From: Maritimibacter sp.
Lineage (GTDB): Bacteria > Pseudomonadota > Alphaproteobacteria > Rhodobacterales > Rhodobacteraceae
Assembly: GCA_002695005.1 (NCBI GenBank)
Contig: NZNT01000020.1
Coordinates: forward strand, 372,001 to 436,000
Length of the DNA: 64,000 bases
Direction: 5' to 3'
Part shown: one piece after another, positions 8,619 to 16,111 of the stretch
Layout of the letters: every line of letters begins with the position of its first letter
How positions within the stretch are numbered: the first letter of the stretch is position 1
Notes under the pieces: model-generated
The model's input: the letters and a program-made list of their open reading frames with translations, nothing else
Told to the model about the DNA's origin: nothing
Databases searched by the model: none
Made by a program: the position numbers and the translations under genes

Positions 8619-9974
8619 TCAGACCGCCTGGCTGTGCCCGGCTTCGTTCATTTCATAGGCGTCGAAATAGCGGGCGATGATCCGGGCGAGCGGCCGCGCG
8701 TCGGGCCGGATCGACAGGACACCGTCGTCAAGCGACACTGTGCCGGGCAGAGTTTCGGCCAAGCCGTCGGCCAGCGCAAGCGCAGTGGCAGGATCTTCCC
8801 CAAGACCGCGGGCGATGGCGGGCAGGTCGGCCTCGAAATCGCACAGAAGCGCCTCGATCACCCGGCCCCGCAGGATGTCGTAACCGGTGAAGGCATGGCC
8901 GCGCGACGTGGCGAACTGGCCTGCACGCACACGCTCCTGATAGGCCGACGTGGCGGGCGCGTTCTGCGCATAGCCCTGCGGAAAGCGCGAGATCGAGGAC
9001 GCCCCGAGACCGATCAGCACCTCGGCGCTGTCCTCCGTATAGCCTTGGAAATTGCGCCGCATGGTGCCGTTCTTCTGCGCCGTTGCGAGGCCGTCCTCGG
9101 GGCGGGAGAAATGGTCGATACCGATCTCGTCATACCCGTCCGCGACGAACAGGTCGCGTGACAGGCTGTAAAGCTCCAGCCGGTCCTCGGGCGACGGCAG
9201 CGCCTCGGTCGGAATGAGCGACTGACGCCGCGCCATCCACGGCACATGGGCGTATCCGAAAAGCGCGATCCGGTCAGGCTTGAGCGAGATGACCTTCTTC
9301 ACCGAATCCGTCATGCGGGCACGGGTCTGGTGCGGCAAGCCATAGAGCAAGTCGATATTGAGCGACGGCACACCGCGCGCCCGCAGGCCATCGACCGCCG
9401 CCTTTGTGATCTCGAAGCTCTGGGGTCGCCCGATGACCTCCTGGATCATGGGGTCGAAATCCTGCACGCCCAGCGACGCCCGGTTGAGCCCGGCGGCCAC
9501 CAGCGCGTCCATCCGCGCGTCGTCGATTTCGTTCGGGTCGATCTCGACCGAGAACTGTGCGCCGTCTCCCAGCGGGGCCGCGTCGAAGATGGCGCGCGAC
9601 AGGCGGTCGATCATCGTCGGATCGAGCAGCGTCGGGGTTCCGCCGCCCCAGTGCAGATGACTGATCGTGATGCCTTCCGGGAGCGTCTTTTTCAGCGCCG
9701 CCAATTCTTGAGTTAGCGAATCAACATAAGCCTCGACCGGGCTCAGCGTGCTCGTCCCTTGCGTGCGACACGCACAGAACCAGCACAACCTGCGGCAGAA
9801 TGGCACATGCAGGTAGAGCGAAATCTGCGATCCGTCGGGAATCGCGCGAATCCAATTACTTACCGTCTCGCCGCCGATGCCGCCGGCAAAATGCGGGGCT
9901 GTCGGATAGCTGGTGTAGCGGGGCACTCGCGCATCAAAAAGGCCGAGTTTGCGAAGTTGCGTCAGGTTGTCCAT
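8619..9974 (-). CDS. hemN: Oxygen-independent coproporphyrinogen III oxidase
   Basis: Radical SAM enzyme that makes protoporphyrinogen IX without oxygen. The conserved start DARVPRYTSYPTAPHF is present, and the [4Fe-4S]/SAM motif is CRRLCWFCAC (C60, C64, C67). I choose the ATG at 9974 (MDNLTQLRKLGLF, 451 aa), which matches the family's N-terminus. An in-frame ATG at 10010 would add 12 residues, but its last base is the first base of a perfect FNR box, which makes it an unlikely start. The gene is divergent from fnrL and probably induced by FnrL at low oxygen. Confidence 0.94.
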   Translation of the reverse strand: MDNLTQLRKLGLFDARVPRYTSYPTAPHFAGGIGGETVSNWIRAIPDGSQISLYLHVPFCRRLCWFCACRTQGTSTLSPVEAYVDSLTQELAALKKTLPEGITISHLHWGGGTPTLLDPTMIDRLSRAIFDAAPLGDGAQFSVEIDPNEIDDARMDALVAAGLNRASLGVQDFDPMIQEVIGRPQSFEITKAAVDGLRARGVPSLNIDLLYGLPHQTRARMTDSVKKVISLKPDRIALFGYAHVPWMARRQSLIPTEALPSPEDRLELYSLSRDLFVADGYDEIGIDHFSRPEDGLATAQKNGTMRRNFQGYTEDSAEVLIGLGASSISRFPQGYAQNAPATSAYQERVRAGQFATSRGHAFTGYDILRGRVIEALLCDFEADLPAIARGLGEDPATALALADGLAETLPGTVSLDDGVLSIRPDARPLARIIARYFDAYEMNEAGHSQAV

Positions 9975-10009
9975 TGGCGTAGGGTTAAAGCCAACTTTCG
10001 CGCGTGACA

Positions 10010-10023
10010 TTGATACGGATCAA
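10010..10023. promoter_or_regulatory. FNR box between hemN and fnrL
   Basis: TTGATACGGATCAA is a perfect match to the FNR consensus (TTGAT-N4-ATCAA). Its centre is 42 bp from the hemN ATG chosen here, so an activated hemN transcript would start almost at that codon. It ends 12 bp before the fnrL ATG, a position more consistent with autorepression of fnrL. Confidence 0.9.
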
Positions 10024-10035
10024 ATGGTCTAAGCT

Positions 10036-10776
10036 ATGGGTTCACTCCACCTAGATCTCAAGGATTGCGGCCAGTGCCCGATCCGCCACCGTGCCGTCTG
10101 TTCGCGCTGCGAACCGGACGAGCTCGAGGTGCTTGAGGACATCAAGTACTACCGCAGCTACGAAGCTGGGCAGCCGATCCTCTGGGCCGGCGACCATATG
10201 GAGTTCGTGGCCTCGGTTGTCACCGGGATCGCGACCCTCAGCCAGACGATGGAAGACGGGCGCACGCAGATGGTGGGCCTTCTCCTGCCGTCCGATTTCA
10301 TCGGGCGGCCGGGCCGCGAAACAGCAGCGTTCGACGTGGTGGCCGTTTCGGACGTGACCCTGTGCTGTTTCCGCCGCAAGCCCTTCGAACACCTCATGAC
10401 GAGCACGCCGCACATCGGACAGCGCCTGCTGGAAATGACGCTGGACGAGCTCGACTCGGCGCGCGATTGGATGCTGGTTCTGGGCCGCAAGACGGCGCGC
10501 GAAAAGATCGCGAGCCTGCTTTTGATCGTGGCACGGCGCGATGCGCTCCTGCGCAAACAGCTTCCCTCCGATGGCATGATTTTCGATCTGCCGCTCACGC
10601 GTGAGGCGATGTCGAATTACCTCGGCCTCACGCTGGAAACCGTGAGCCGCCAGATTTCGGCGCTGCGAAAGGCTGAAATCATCCAGCTGGAAGGCAAGCG
10701 TCGCGTGATCGTGCCCGACCTCGAAGCCCTGATTTCGGAAACCGGCGACGACGTGGACGGCGGGCTGATCGTCTGA
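10036..10776 (+). CDS. fnrL: Crp/Fnr-family oxygen-responsive regulator FnrL
   Basis: Global regulator of microaerobic and anaerobic genes, inactive when oxygen destroys its [4Fe-4S] cluster. The 246-aa protein has four N-terminal cysteines (C11, C14, C22, C25) and the cNMP-like sensor fold. Its C-terminal winged helix has the recognition segment ETVSRQISALRK, the E--SR pattern that reads TTGAT half-sites. It lies next to hemN, and further FNR boxes precede uspA, ccoN and ccoG, its likely targets. No clear Shine-Dalgarno precedes the ATG at 10036. Confidence 0.94.
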   Translation: MGSLHLDLKDCGQCPIRHRAVCSRCEPDELEVLEDIKYYRSYEAGQPILWAGDHMEFVASVVTGIATLSQTMEDGRTQMVGLLLPSDFIGRPGRETAAFDVVAVSDVTLCCFRRKPFEHLMTSTPHIGQRLLEMTLDELDSARDWMLVLGRKTAREKIASLLLIVARRDALLRKQLPSDGMIFDLPLTREAMSNYLGLTLETVSRQISALRKAEIIQLEGKRRVIVPDLEALISETGDDVDGGLIV

Positions 10777-10862
10777 CCGGCCCGCAGGGCCTGTGTCCGT
10801 AAACTTTGCAGTTGCGCTTGCCGCCGCCGTCGGCGCCCGCCCTGCAACGCCGCTTTACCCCG

Positions 10863-10892
10863 AAAAAAAGGCCGGTGGGAGAACCACCGGCC
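10863..10892 (-). terminator. Rho-independent terminator of the stress-protein gene
   Basis: A perfect 9-bp stem, GGCCGGTGG (10870-10878) / CCACCGGCC (10884-10892), with a five-base loop. On the minus strand it is followed by seven Us. It lies between the convergent ends of fnrL and the universal stress protein and may serve both. Confidence 0.85.
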
Positions 10893-10927
10893 AAGTCCTT
10901 CAGGGAGGAAAACGTGTCTTCAGTGCC

Positions 10928-11767
10928 TCAATGCGCGAGGAGCAGAGGACGTTCCGTCGATTCGAGCATATTTCTCGTCGCGCCGCCGAGGATCGATTCA
11001 CGGAAGCGGGAGTGGCTGTAGGCCCCCATGATGATCATGTCGGCGTCGATGTCGTTGGCGTGGCGGGCCAGAACGTCGGACACGCGCGGCATCGTCTTCG
11101 ACAGCACCGACAATTCCGCCCGCACGCCGTGGCGTGACAGGAACTGGCTCAACGGCCCGCCGGGGTCCGAGCGTTCGGGGCCGTGCTTCGGCGGGTCGAT
11201 GATGGCGATATTGACCGTGCCCGCGGCCTTGAGGAAGGGCAGGGCGGCCTTGACCGCGCGCAGCGCCTCGCGGCTTTCGTTCCAGCCGATCAGAATGCGG
11301 TCGACCTTTTCCGGGAACTCGTGTCCGTCCGGCTGGATCAGGACCGGCACGTCCGCCTCGAACATTGCCGCCTCGGTGACCGCCTCAAGGTCATGGCCCC
11401 GCCCTTCGCCGTAAGGCTTCGGCAGGACGACGAGATCCGAGAACCGGGTGCGCAGCGCGATGAGTTGGTTCACCGCTACCATCTGGGCCGACAGGCCCGT
11501 GACGGACCAGTTGAAACCGGCACCCTTCAGCGTCTTGCGGGCGTGATCTTCGAGGGCCAGCGCATCTTCCTGCGCCTGGGCGAGGCTGTCTTGCATCACC
11601 ACGGCGGTCGCGCCGGCGTAGTAAAAACCCGGCTGCGTCATGTCGAGGCCAAGGCAGAGCGCGTCCAGATGGGCATCGTTCGCGGCTGCAATCCGCATTG
11701 CTGCACTAAACGCGGAAGTTGAGTTTTGGATATCCGTTACAACCGTGGTAATGGATCGGTAGGCCAT
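10928..11767 (-). CDS. Universal stress protein (UspA family)
   Basis: A 279-aa UspA-type protein. The C-terminal half carries the nucleotide-binding pattern MGAYSHSRFRE followed by GGATRNML (G-2X-G-9X-G-T), so ATP binding is likely. The N-terminal half is a diverged Usp-like domain. I place the start at the ATG at 11767 (MAYRSITTV); an upstream extension of about 47 residues runs into the FNR-box region. The position, divergent from ccoNOQP with its own FNR box about 92 bp upstream, suggests induction at low oxygen. The molecular role is not known. Confidence 0.88.
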   Translation of the reverse strand: MAYRSITTVVTDIQNSTSAFSAAMRIAAANDAHLDALCLGLDMTQPGFYYAGATAVVMQDSLAQAQEDALALEDHARKTLKGAGFNWSVTGLSAQMVAVNQLIALRTRFSDLVVLPKPYGEGRGHDLEAVTEAAMFEADVPVLIQPDGHEFPEKVDRILIGWNESREALRAVKAALPFLKAAGTVNIAIIDPPKHGPERSDPGGPLSQFLSRHGVRAELSVLSKTMPRVSDVLARHANDIDADMIIMGAYSHSRFRESILGGATRNMLESTERPLLLAH

Positions 11768-11858
11768 GGGAGCAACCCTTTTGCGGACTGTGGCCGGGAA
11801 AACCAGCGGCCGGGGGAAAGTGTCGGGAGCATGGTGCAGGGCAGATGGCCGTTGCGCT

Positions 11859-11872
11859 TTGACTTGGGTCAA
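11859..11872 (-). promoter_or_regulatory. FNR box facing the universal stress protein gene
   Basis: TTGACTTGGGTCAA is a symmetrical FNR/Crp-type palindrome. Its centre is about 98 bp upstream of the stress-protein ATG, leaving room for a -41.5 promoter and a leader of about 57 nt. Whether FnrL also acts from here on ccoN is open. Confidence 0.75.
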
Positions 11873-11901
11873 ATCGCTAATTTCACAAAGCCCTGAGGGT
11901 T

Positions 11902-11915
11902 TTGACATGGATCAA
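11902..11915 (+). promoter_or_regulatory. FNR box upstream of ccoNOQP
   Basis: TTGACATGGATCAA differs by one base from the FNR consensus. It is centred about 116 bp before the ccoN ATG. Regulation of ccoNOQP by FnrL is established in Rhodobacter, and this site fits it. Confidence 0.85.
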
Positions 11916-12024
11916 GGTTACTTCCCCCCCGACACATCAAAACCCCAGTCAGTCGAAAAGCGCGGGCGGGTCTGGATTCGTCTCCTGTCCGAACCGCGTA
12001 GTGAAAGACACGAAGGGACGTAAA

Positions 12025-13623
12025 ATGTGGGATTACCTCAAACTGGTGATCTTCGGCCTGATTGCACTTCTGGCCGCGATCGCCACCACCTATGCCCGCG
12101 ATCTCGCCTATCTGGTCCACGCCATTCTGGTCGTGGCGATCGCGGGTGGCCTGTTCATCTATACGCTGCGGCGTATGGGGCATGAACCGGCTCCGAAAAC
12201 CGGCTACCTCGACGGACCCATCCGGGTCGGGGCAGCCTTGACCGCCTTCTGGGGCGTCGTGGGCTTCCTCGTGGGGACCTACATCGCCTTCATGCTGGCG
12301 TTTCCCCAGCTCAACTTCGCCTGGGCGGAAGGCTTCCTCAACTTCGGGCGGCTGCGTCCGTTGCACACCTCGGCGGTGATCTTCGCCTTCGGGGGCACGG
12401 CGCTCATCACCTCGTCCTTCTACGTGGTCCAGCGCACCTCGGGTGCGCGGCTCTGGAATGATGGCCTCGCCTGGTTCGTGTTCTGGGGCTACCAGATCGT
12501 GATCCTGCTCGCCGCGACCGGCTATGTCCTCGGTTCCACGCAGGGCAAGGAATACGCGGAACCCGAATGGTACACCGACCTGTGGCTGACCATCGTCTGG
12601 GTGGGCTACCTCGTCCTCTTCATGGGCACGCTCATGAAGCGGAAAGAGCCCCACATCTACGTTGCCAACTGGTTCTACCTCGCCTTCATCGTCACCATCG
12701 CGCTGCTGCACGTCGTGAACAACCTGTCGATCCCGGTCTCGATCTTCGGCTCCAAGTCGGTTCAGGTCTTCGCGGGCGTTCAGGATGCGATGACGCAGTG
12801 GTGGTACGGCCACAACGCCGTGGGCTTCTTCCTGACCGCCGGCTTCCTCGGCATGATGTATTACTTCATCCCGAAACAGGCCAACCGTCCCGTCTTCTCG
12901 TACAAGCTGTCGATCATCCACTTCTGGGCGCTGATCTTCCTGTACATCTGGGCCGGTCCGCACCACCTGCACTACACCGCGCTGCCCGACTGGGCCTCGA
13001 CGCTCGGCATGGTGTTCTCGGTCGTGCTCTGGATGCCGTCCTGGGGTGGCATGATCAACGGCCTGATGACGCTCTCGGGCGCCTGGGACAAGCTGCGCAC
13101 CGATCCGGTCATCCGCATGATGGTCATCTCGGTCGGCTTCTACGGCATGTCCACCTTCGAAGGCCCGATGATGTCGATCAAGGCTGTGAACTCGCTCAGC
13201 CACTACACCGACTGGACCATCGGCCATGTGCACTCCGGTGCGCTGGGCTGGAACGGGATGATCACCTTCGGCGTGCTTTACTTCCTGTTCCCGAAACTGT
13301 GGAACAAGGCCGGGCTCTACAGCCTCAAGCTCGTCTCCTGGCACTTCTGGCTCGCGACCATCGGTATCGTGCTCTACGCCGCCTCGATGTGGGTGACGGG
13401 GATCATGGAAGGCCTGATGTGGCGTGAAGTGGATGCGCAGGGCTTCCTCGTGAACTCCTTCGCCGACACTGTGGCCGCGAAGTTCCCGATGTACCTGGTG
13501 CGTGGCTTCGGCGGGATCCTGTTCCTCGCGGGTTCGCTGGTCATGGCCTACAACCTCTGGATGACCGTGCGAAAGGCACCGCTGGCGCAAGCCGCGACGC
13601 CCTCCACGGCCCCGGCTGAATAA
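12025..13623 (+). CDS. ccoN: cbb3-type cytochrome c oxidase subunit I
   Basis: Catalytic subunit of the high-affinity terminal oxidase, binding haem b, haem b3 and CuB in about 12 membrane helices. At 532 aa its length is normal. Metal ligands are visible: [10 protein letters not shown] (low-spin haem), GHNAVGFF (CuB), [13 protein letters not shown] (CuB) and [14 protein letters not shown] (haems b and b3). The ATG at 12025 follows AAGGGACG. It is the first gene of ccoNOQP, with each following gene 9-12 bp away and led by AGGAGG-type sites. Longer in-frame starts run into the promoter. Confidence 0.97.
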   Translation: MWDYLKLVIFGLIALLAAIATTYARDLAYLVHAILVVAIAGGLFIYTLRRMGHEPAPKTGYLDGPIRVGAALTAFWGVVGFLVGTYIAFMLAFPQLNFAWAEGFLNFGRLRPLHTSAVIFAFGGTALITSSFYVVQRTSGARLWNDGLAWFVFWGYQIVILLAATGYVLGSTQGKEYAEPEWYTDLWLTIVWVGYLVLFMGTLMKRKEPHIYVANWFYLAFIVTIALLHVVNNLSIPVSIFGSKSVQVFAGVQDAMTQWWYGHNAVGFFLTAGFLGMMYYFIPKQANRPVFSYKLSIIHFWALIFLYIWAGPHHLHYTALPDWASTLGMVFSVVLWMPSWGGMINGLMTLSGAWDKLRTDPVIRMMVISVGFYGMSTFEGPMMSIKAVNSLSHYTDWTIGHVHSGALGWNGMITFGVLYFLFPKLWNKAGLYSLKLVSWHFWLATIGIVLYAASMWVTGIMEGLMWREVDAQGFLVNSFADTVAAKFPMYLVRGFGGILFLAGSLVMAYNLWMTVRKAPLAQAATPSTAPAE

Positions 13624-13635
13624 GGAGGACCAGAG

Positions 13636-14388
13636 ATGGGAATTCTCGATAAACACGCAGTCCTTGAGAAAAACGCCACGCTTCTGCTGGTCGGATCTCT
13701 CCTTGTCGTCACCGTCGGTGGCATCGTCGAAATCGCACCGCTGTTCTATCTCGAGAACACGATCGAGGATGTAGAGGGCGTTCGCCCCTACTCCCCGCTC
13801 GAGATGGAAGGCCGGAACATCTACATCCGCGAGGGCTGCTACGTCTGCCACTCGCAGATGATCCGGCCGATGCGGGACGAGGTCGAGCGTTACGGGCACT
13901 ACTCGCTGGCCGCGGAGTCGAAATACGACCACCCGTTCCAGTGGGGCTCCAAGCGGACGGGGCCCGACCTCGCCCGCGTGGGCGGCCGCTACTCGGACGA
14001 GTGGCATGTCGACCACTTCGTGGACCCGCAGTCGGTGGTGCCGGAATCGGTGATGCCGAAGTACGGCTACCTGCTCGATCGCCCGATCGACGGGGAATAC
14101 ATCGAAGATGTCCTGCGCACCAACGCCTTCGTCGGCGTTCCCTACACGGACGAGCAGCTCGAAATGGCGGTTCAGGACTTCAAGTCCCAGGCCGACCCTG
14201 ACGGCGTCGTCTTTGAAGACAGCGACCCGGACGCGGTCGTGGACCGCTATCCGGGCGCGCAGATCCGCAACTTCGACGGGCAACCCGAAGTAACCGAAAT
14301 GGATGCACTCATCGCCTACATGCAGATGCTGGGCACTCTGGTGGACTTCTCGGAATTCGAGCAGACGCCGGAAGACTGGATCCGCTGA
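13636..14388 (+). CDS. ccoO: cbb3-type cytochrome c oxidase subunit II
   Basis: Monohaem cytochrome c subunit passing electrons from CcoP to CcoN. The 250-aa protein has an N-terminal membrane anchor (about residues 14-38) and the haem motif CYVCH at 68-72. The conserved block [18 protein letters not shown] follows, and the distal Met is probably in SVMPKY. GGAGGACCAGAG precedes the ATG. It is the second gene of the ccoNOQP operon. Confidence 0.97.
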   Translation: MGILDKHAVLEKNATLLLVGSLLVVTVGGIVEIAPLFYLENTIEDVEGVRPYSPLEMEGRNIYIREGCYVCHSQMIRPMRDEVERYGHYSLAAESKYDHPFQWGSKRTGPDLARVGGRYSDEWHVDHFVDPQSVVPESVMPKYGYLLDRPIDGEYIEDVLRTNAFVGVPYTDEQLEMAVQDFKSQADPDGVVFEDSDPDAVVDRYPGAQIRNFDGQPEVTEMDALIAYMQMLGTLVDFSEFEQTPEDWIR

Positions 14389-14398
14389 GGAGGACATC

Positions 14399-14575
14399 AT
14401 GGATACCTATTCGATCTTCCGGGAAATCGCGGACAGCTGGGTGCTTCTCGCCATGTTCCTGTTCTTCCTGTTCACGGTTCTCTGGGTGTTCCGCCCGGGG
14501 TCGCGTGAACTGCACAAGGACGCGGCTCAGGCCCCTTTCCGCAACGAAACCCCGCCACAGGGCGCACAAGAGTAA
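14399..14575 (+). CDS. ccoQ: cbb3-type cytochrome c oxidase subunit IV
   Basis: A 58-aa single-pass membrane protein (helix about residues 12-32, VLLAMFLFFLFTVLWVF) followed by a short charged tail containing RPGSRELHKDAA. CcoQ stabilises the cbb3 complex, and in Rhodobacter it has been linked to oxygen and redox signalling. GAGGAGGACATC precedes the ATG at 14399, 10 bp after ccoO. The size and position between ccoO and ccoP are diagnostic. Confidence 0.95.
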   Translation: MDTYSIFREIADSWVLLAMFLFFLFTVLWVFRPGSRELHKDAAQAPFRNETPPQGAQE

Positions 14576-14587
14576 GGAGGCCCGGCT

Positions 14588-15457
14588 ATGAGCGACAACA
14601 AGCACGACGAAGTTGAAACCACAGGCCACGTCTGGGACGAAGACCTCAAAGAGTTGAACAACCCGCTTCCGCGGTGGTGGGTCTGGACCTTCTACGCCAC
14701 CATCGTCTGGGGCATCGGCTACACCATCGCCTATCCGGCATGGCCGCTGATCGACCGGGCGACGGGCGGCCTTCTGGGTTACTCGACGCGGACCGAAGTT
14801 GCCGCCGAGATCAACCGGTTCGAGGAAATGAACGCCGAGGTGCGCGCGCAGCTCGCCGGCATGGAACCGACCGAGATCGCGGCGAACGAAGCGGTCTACA
14901 ACTACGCGATCCAGTCGGGTCAGGCGACGTTCTCGACCTACTGTTCGCAGTGCCACGGGTCGGGCGCCAACGGCATCGCCGAGGGGAACGGTTATCCCAA
15001 CCTCCTCGACGATGAATGGCTCTGGGGCGGCGATATCGAGGCGATCACCTACACGGTGACCCACGGTATCCGGAACGAGGACGACCCCGACGCGCGGTAT
15101 TCGCAGATGCCCGCCTTCGGCGACGACTACCTCACGGACGAGGAAATCTCGAACGTGGTGGCCTATGTCATGTCGTTGTCGGGGATGGAGGCTTCCGAGG
15201 GCGACGCGACCGAGGGCGAAGTGGTGTTCGTGGATAATTGCACGGCCTGCCACGGAGAAAATGCCCAGGGTGATCCAGATCAAGGCGCGCCGAATCTGGC
15301 CGATGCAATCTGGCTCTACGGCGCAAGCGAAGCCGCGATCGAAACTTCGGTCAGGCAGGGTCCGTTCGGCGTGATGCCGAACTGGAACACCCGCCTCGAC
15401 GAAGCCGAGATCAAGGCTGTTGCGGCCTATGTTCACCAGCTGGGCGGCGGCGAGTAA
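14588..15457 (+). CDS. ccoP: cbb3-type cytochrome c oxidase subunit III
   Basis: Dihaem cytochrome c that receives electrons from soluble or membrane cytochrome c and feeds CcoO. The 289-aa protein has a single membrane helix (about residues 31-50) and two haem motifs, CSQCH (119-123) and CTACH (218-222), each in a cytochrome c domain. The N-terminal HVWDEDLKELNNPLPRWW is the family signature. AAGGAGGCCCGGCT precedes the ATG. It is the last gene of the operon, followed by a series of stem-loops. Confidence 0.97.
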   Translation: MSDNKHDEVETTGHVWDEDLKELNNPLPRWWVWTFYATIVWGIGYTIAYPAWPLIDRATGGLLGYSTRTEVAAEINRFEEMNAEVRAQLAGMEPTEIAANEAVYNYAIQSGQATFSTYCSQCHGSGANGIAEGNGYPNLLDDEWLWGGDIEAITYTVTHGIRNEDDPDARYSQMPAFGDDYLTDEEISNVVAYVMSLSGMEASEGDATEGEVVFVDNCTACHGENAQGDPDQGAPNLADAIWLYGASEAAIETSVRQGPFGVMPNWNTRLDEAEIKAVAAYVHQLGGGE

Positions 15458-15474
15458 GCCGGCCAGTGAAAGTT

Positions 15475-15545
15475 CCGGGGCCTCACTCCCCGGTTGAAGG
15501 CACCGATCCCTGATCCTGTTCGCGCGTTTCTCCGGGGTCGGTGCC
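15475..15545 (+). other. Two stem-loops in the 3' region of ccoNOQP
   Basis: Eighteen bases after the ccoP stop, CCGGGG (15475-15480) pairs with CCCCGG (15488-15493). Then GGCACCGATCCC (15499-15510) pairs with GGGGTCGGTGCC (15534-15545), 12 bp with one G-U pair. With the terminator at 15560 they form a run of three hairpins. They may protect the operon mRNA or be part of a processed 3' RNA. Confidence 0.5.
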
Positions 15546-15559
15546 AATTCACAGCAGAA

Positions 15560-15588
15560 GGGTCGGAGGGCTGCCTCCGGCCCTTTTT
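15560..15588 (+). terminator. Rho-independent terminator of ccoNOQP
   Basis: GGGTCGGAGG (15560-15569) pairs with CCTCCGGCCC (15574-15583) around a short loop, followed by TTTTT. It ends just before the acetyltransferase gene, which therefore needs its own promoter or read-through. Confidence 0.9.
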
Positions 15589-15605
15589 CGTGTCAGTGTC
15601 CGTGC

Positions 15606-16103
15606 ATGACAGACGCCACGCCCTACCAGTTCCGCCCCGCGACCTGCGACGACCTGCCGATGCTGCGTCACTGGCTTGCCGCGCCTCATGTCGCGCGCTG
15701 GTGGGAGAATGCCGATCCGTTCGACGCCGAGGACATGGCCGATCCCCATTTCCGCGCCTGGATCGTGCATCACGCGGGGGCACCCTTCGCCTATGTGCAG
15801 GACTACGCCATCCACGGCTGGCCCGACCACCCGCTCACTTTCCTGCCGGAAGGGTCCTACGGGATCGACCTGTTCATCGGGCCGGAAGAGATGCTGGGAC
15901 AGGGGCACGGCCCGGCCTTCGTCGCGCAGTTCTCGGGCGGTCTGATCGCGCAGGGTGCCCCGGCTGTCGGCGTCGACCCGGACCCGGCCAATGCGGGCGC
16001 CATCGCCGCCTTCGGGCGGGCCGGGTTTCAGCCGGTGGGCAAGGCGCAGGACGGCCCGCAGGGGCGCTACCTTCCCATGGTGCGCCTTGCGGGGGCAGGG
16101 TGA
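15606..16103 (+). CDS. GNAT-family acetyltransferase (AAC(6')/IucB-like)
   Basis: A 165-aa N-acetyltransferase of the Acetyltransf_8 type, related to AAC(6') aminoglycoside and lysine acetylases. Typical segments are RPATCDDLPMLRHWL, HVARWW, SYGIDLFIG and the acetyl-CoA-binding region GQGHGPAFV. The C-terminal NAGAIAAFGRAGFQPVG is also conserved. The substrate cannot be told from sequence. It starts 18 bp after the ccoP terminator and is convergent with the metalloprotease gene. Confidence 0.82.
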   Translation: MTDATPYQFRPATCDDLPMLRHWLAAPHVARWWENADPFDAEDMADPHFRAWIVHHAGAPFAYVQDYAIHGWPDHPLTFLPEGSYGIDLFIGPEEMLGQGHGPAFVAQFSGGLIAQGAPAVGVDPDPANAGAIAAFGRAGFQPVGKAQDGPQGRYLPMVRLAGAG

Positions 16104-16111
16104 GAACCGGT

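Noticed and set aside
11869-14400. An 843-codon frame antisense to ccoN and ccoO
   Set aside because: Same artefact: the sense strand encodes unmistakable cbb3 subunits with all metal ligands.
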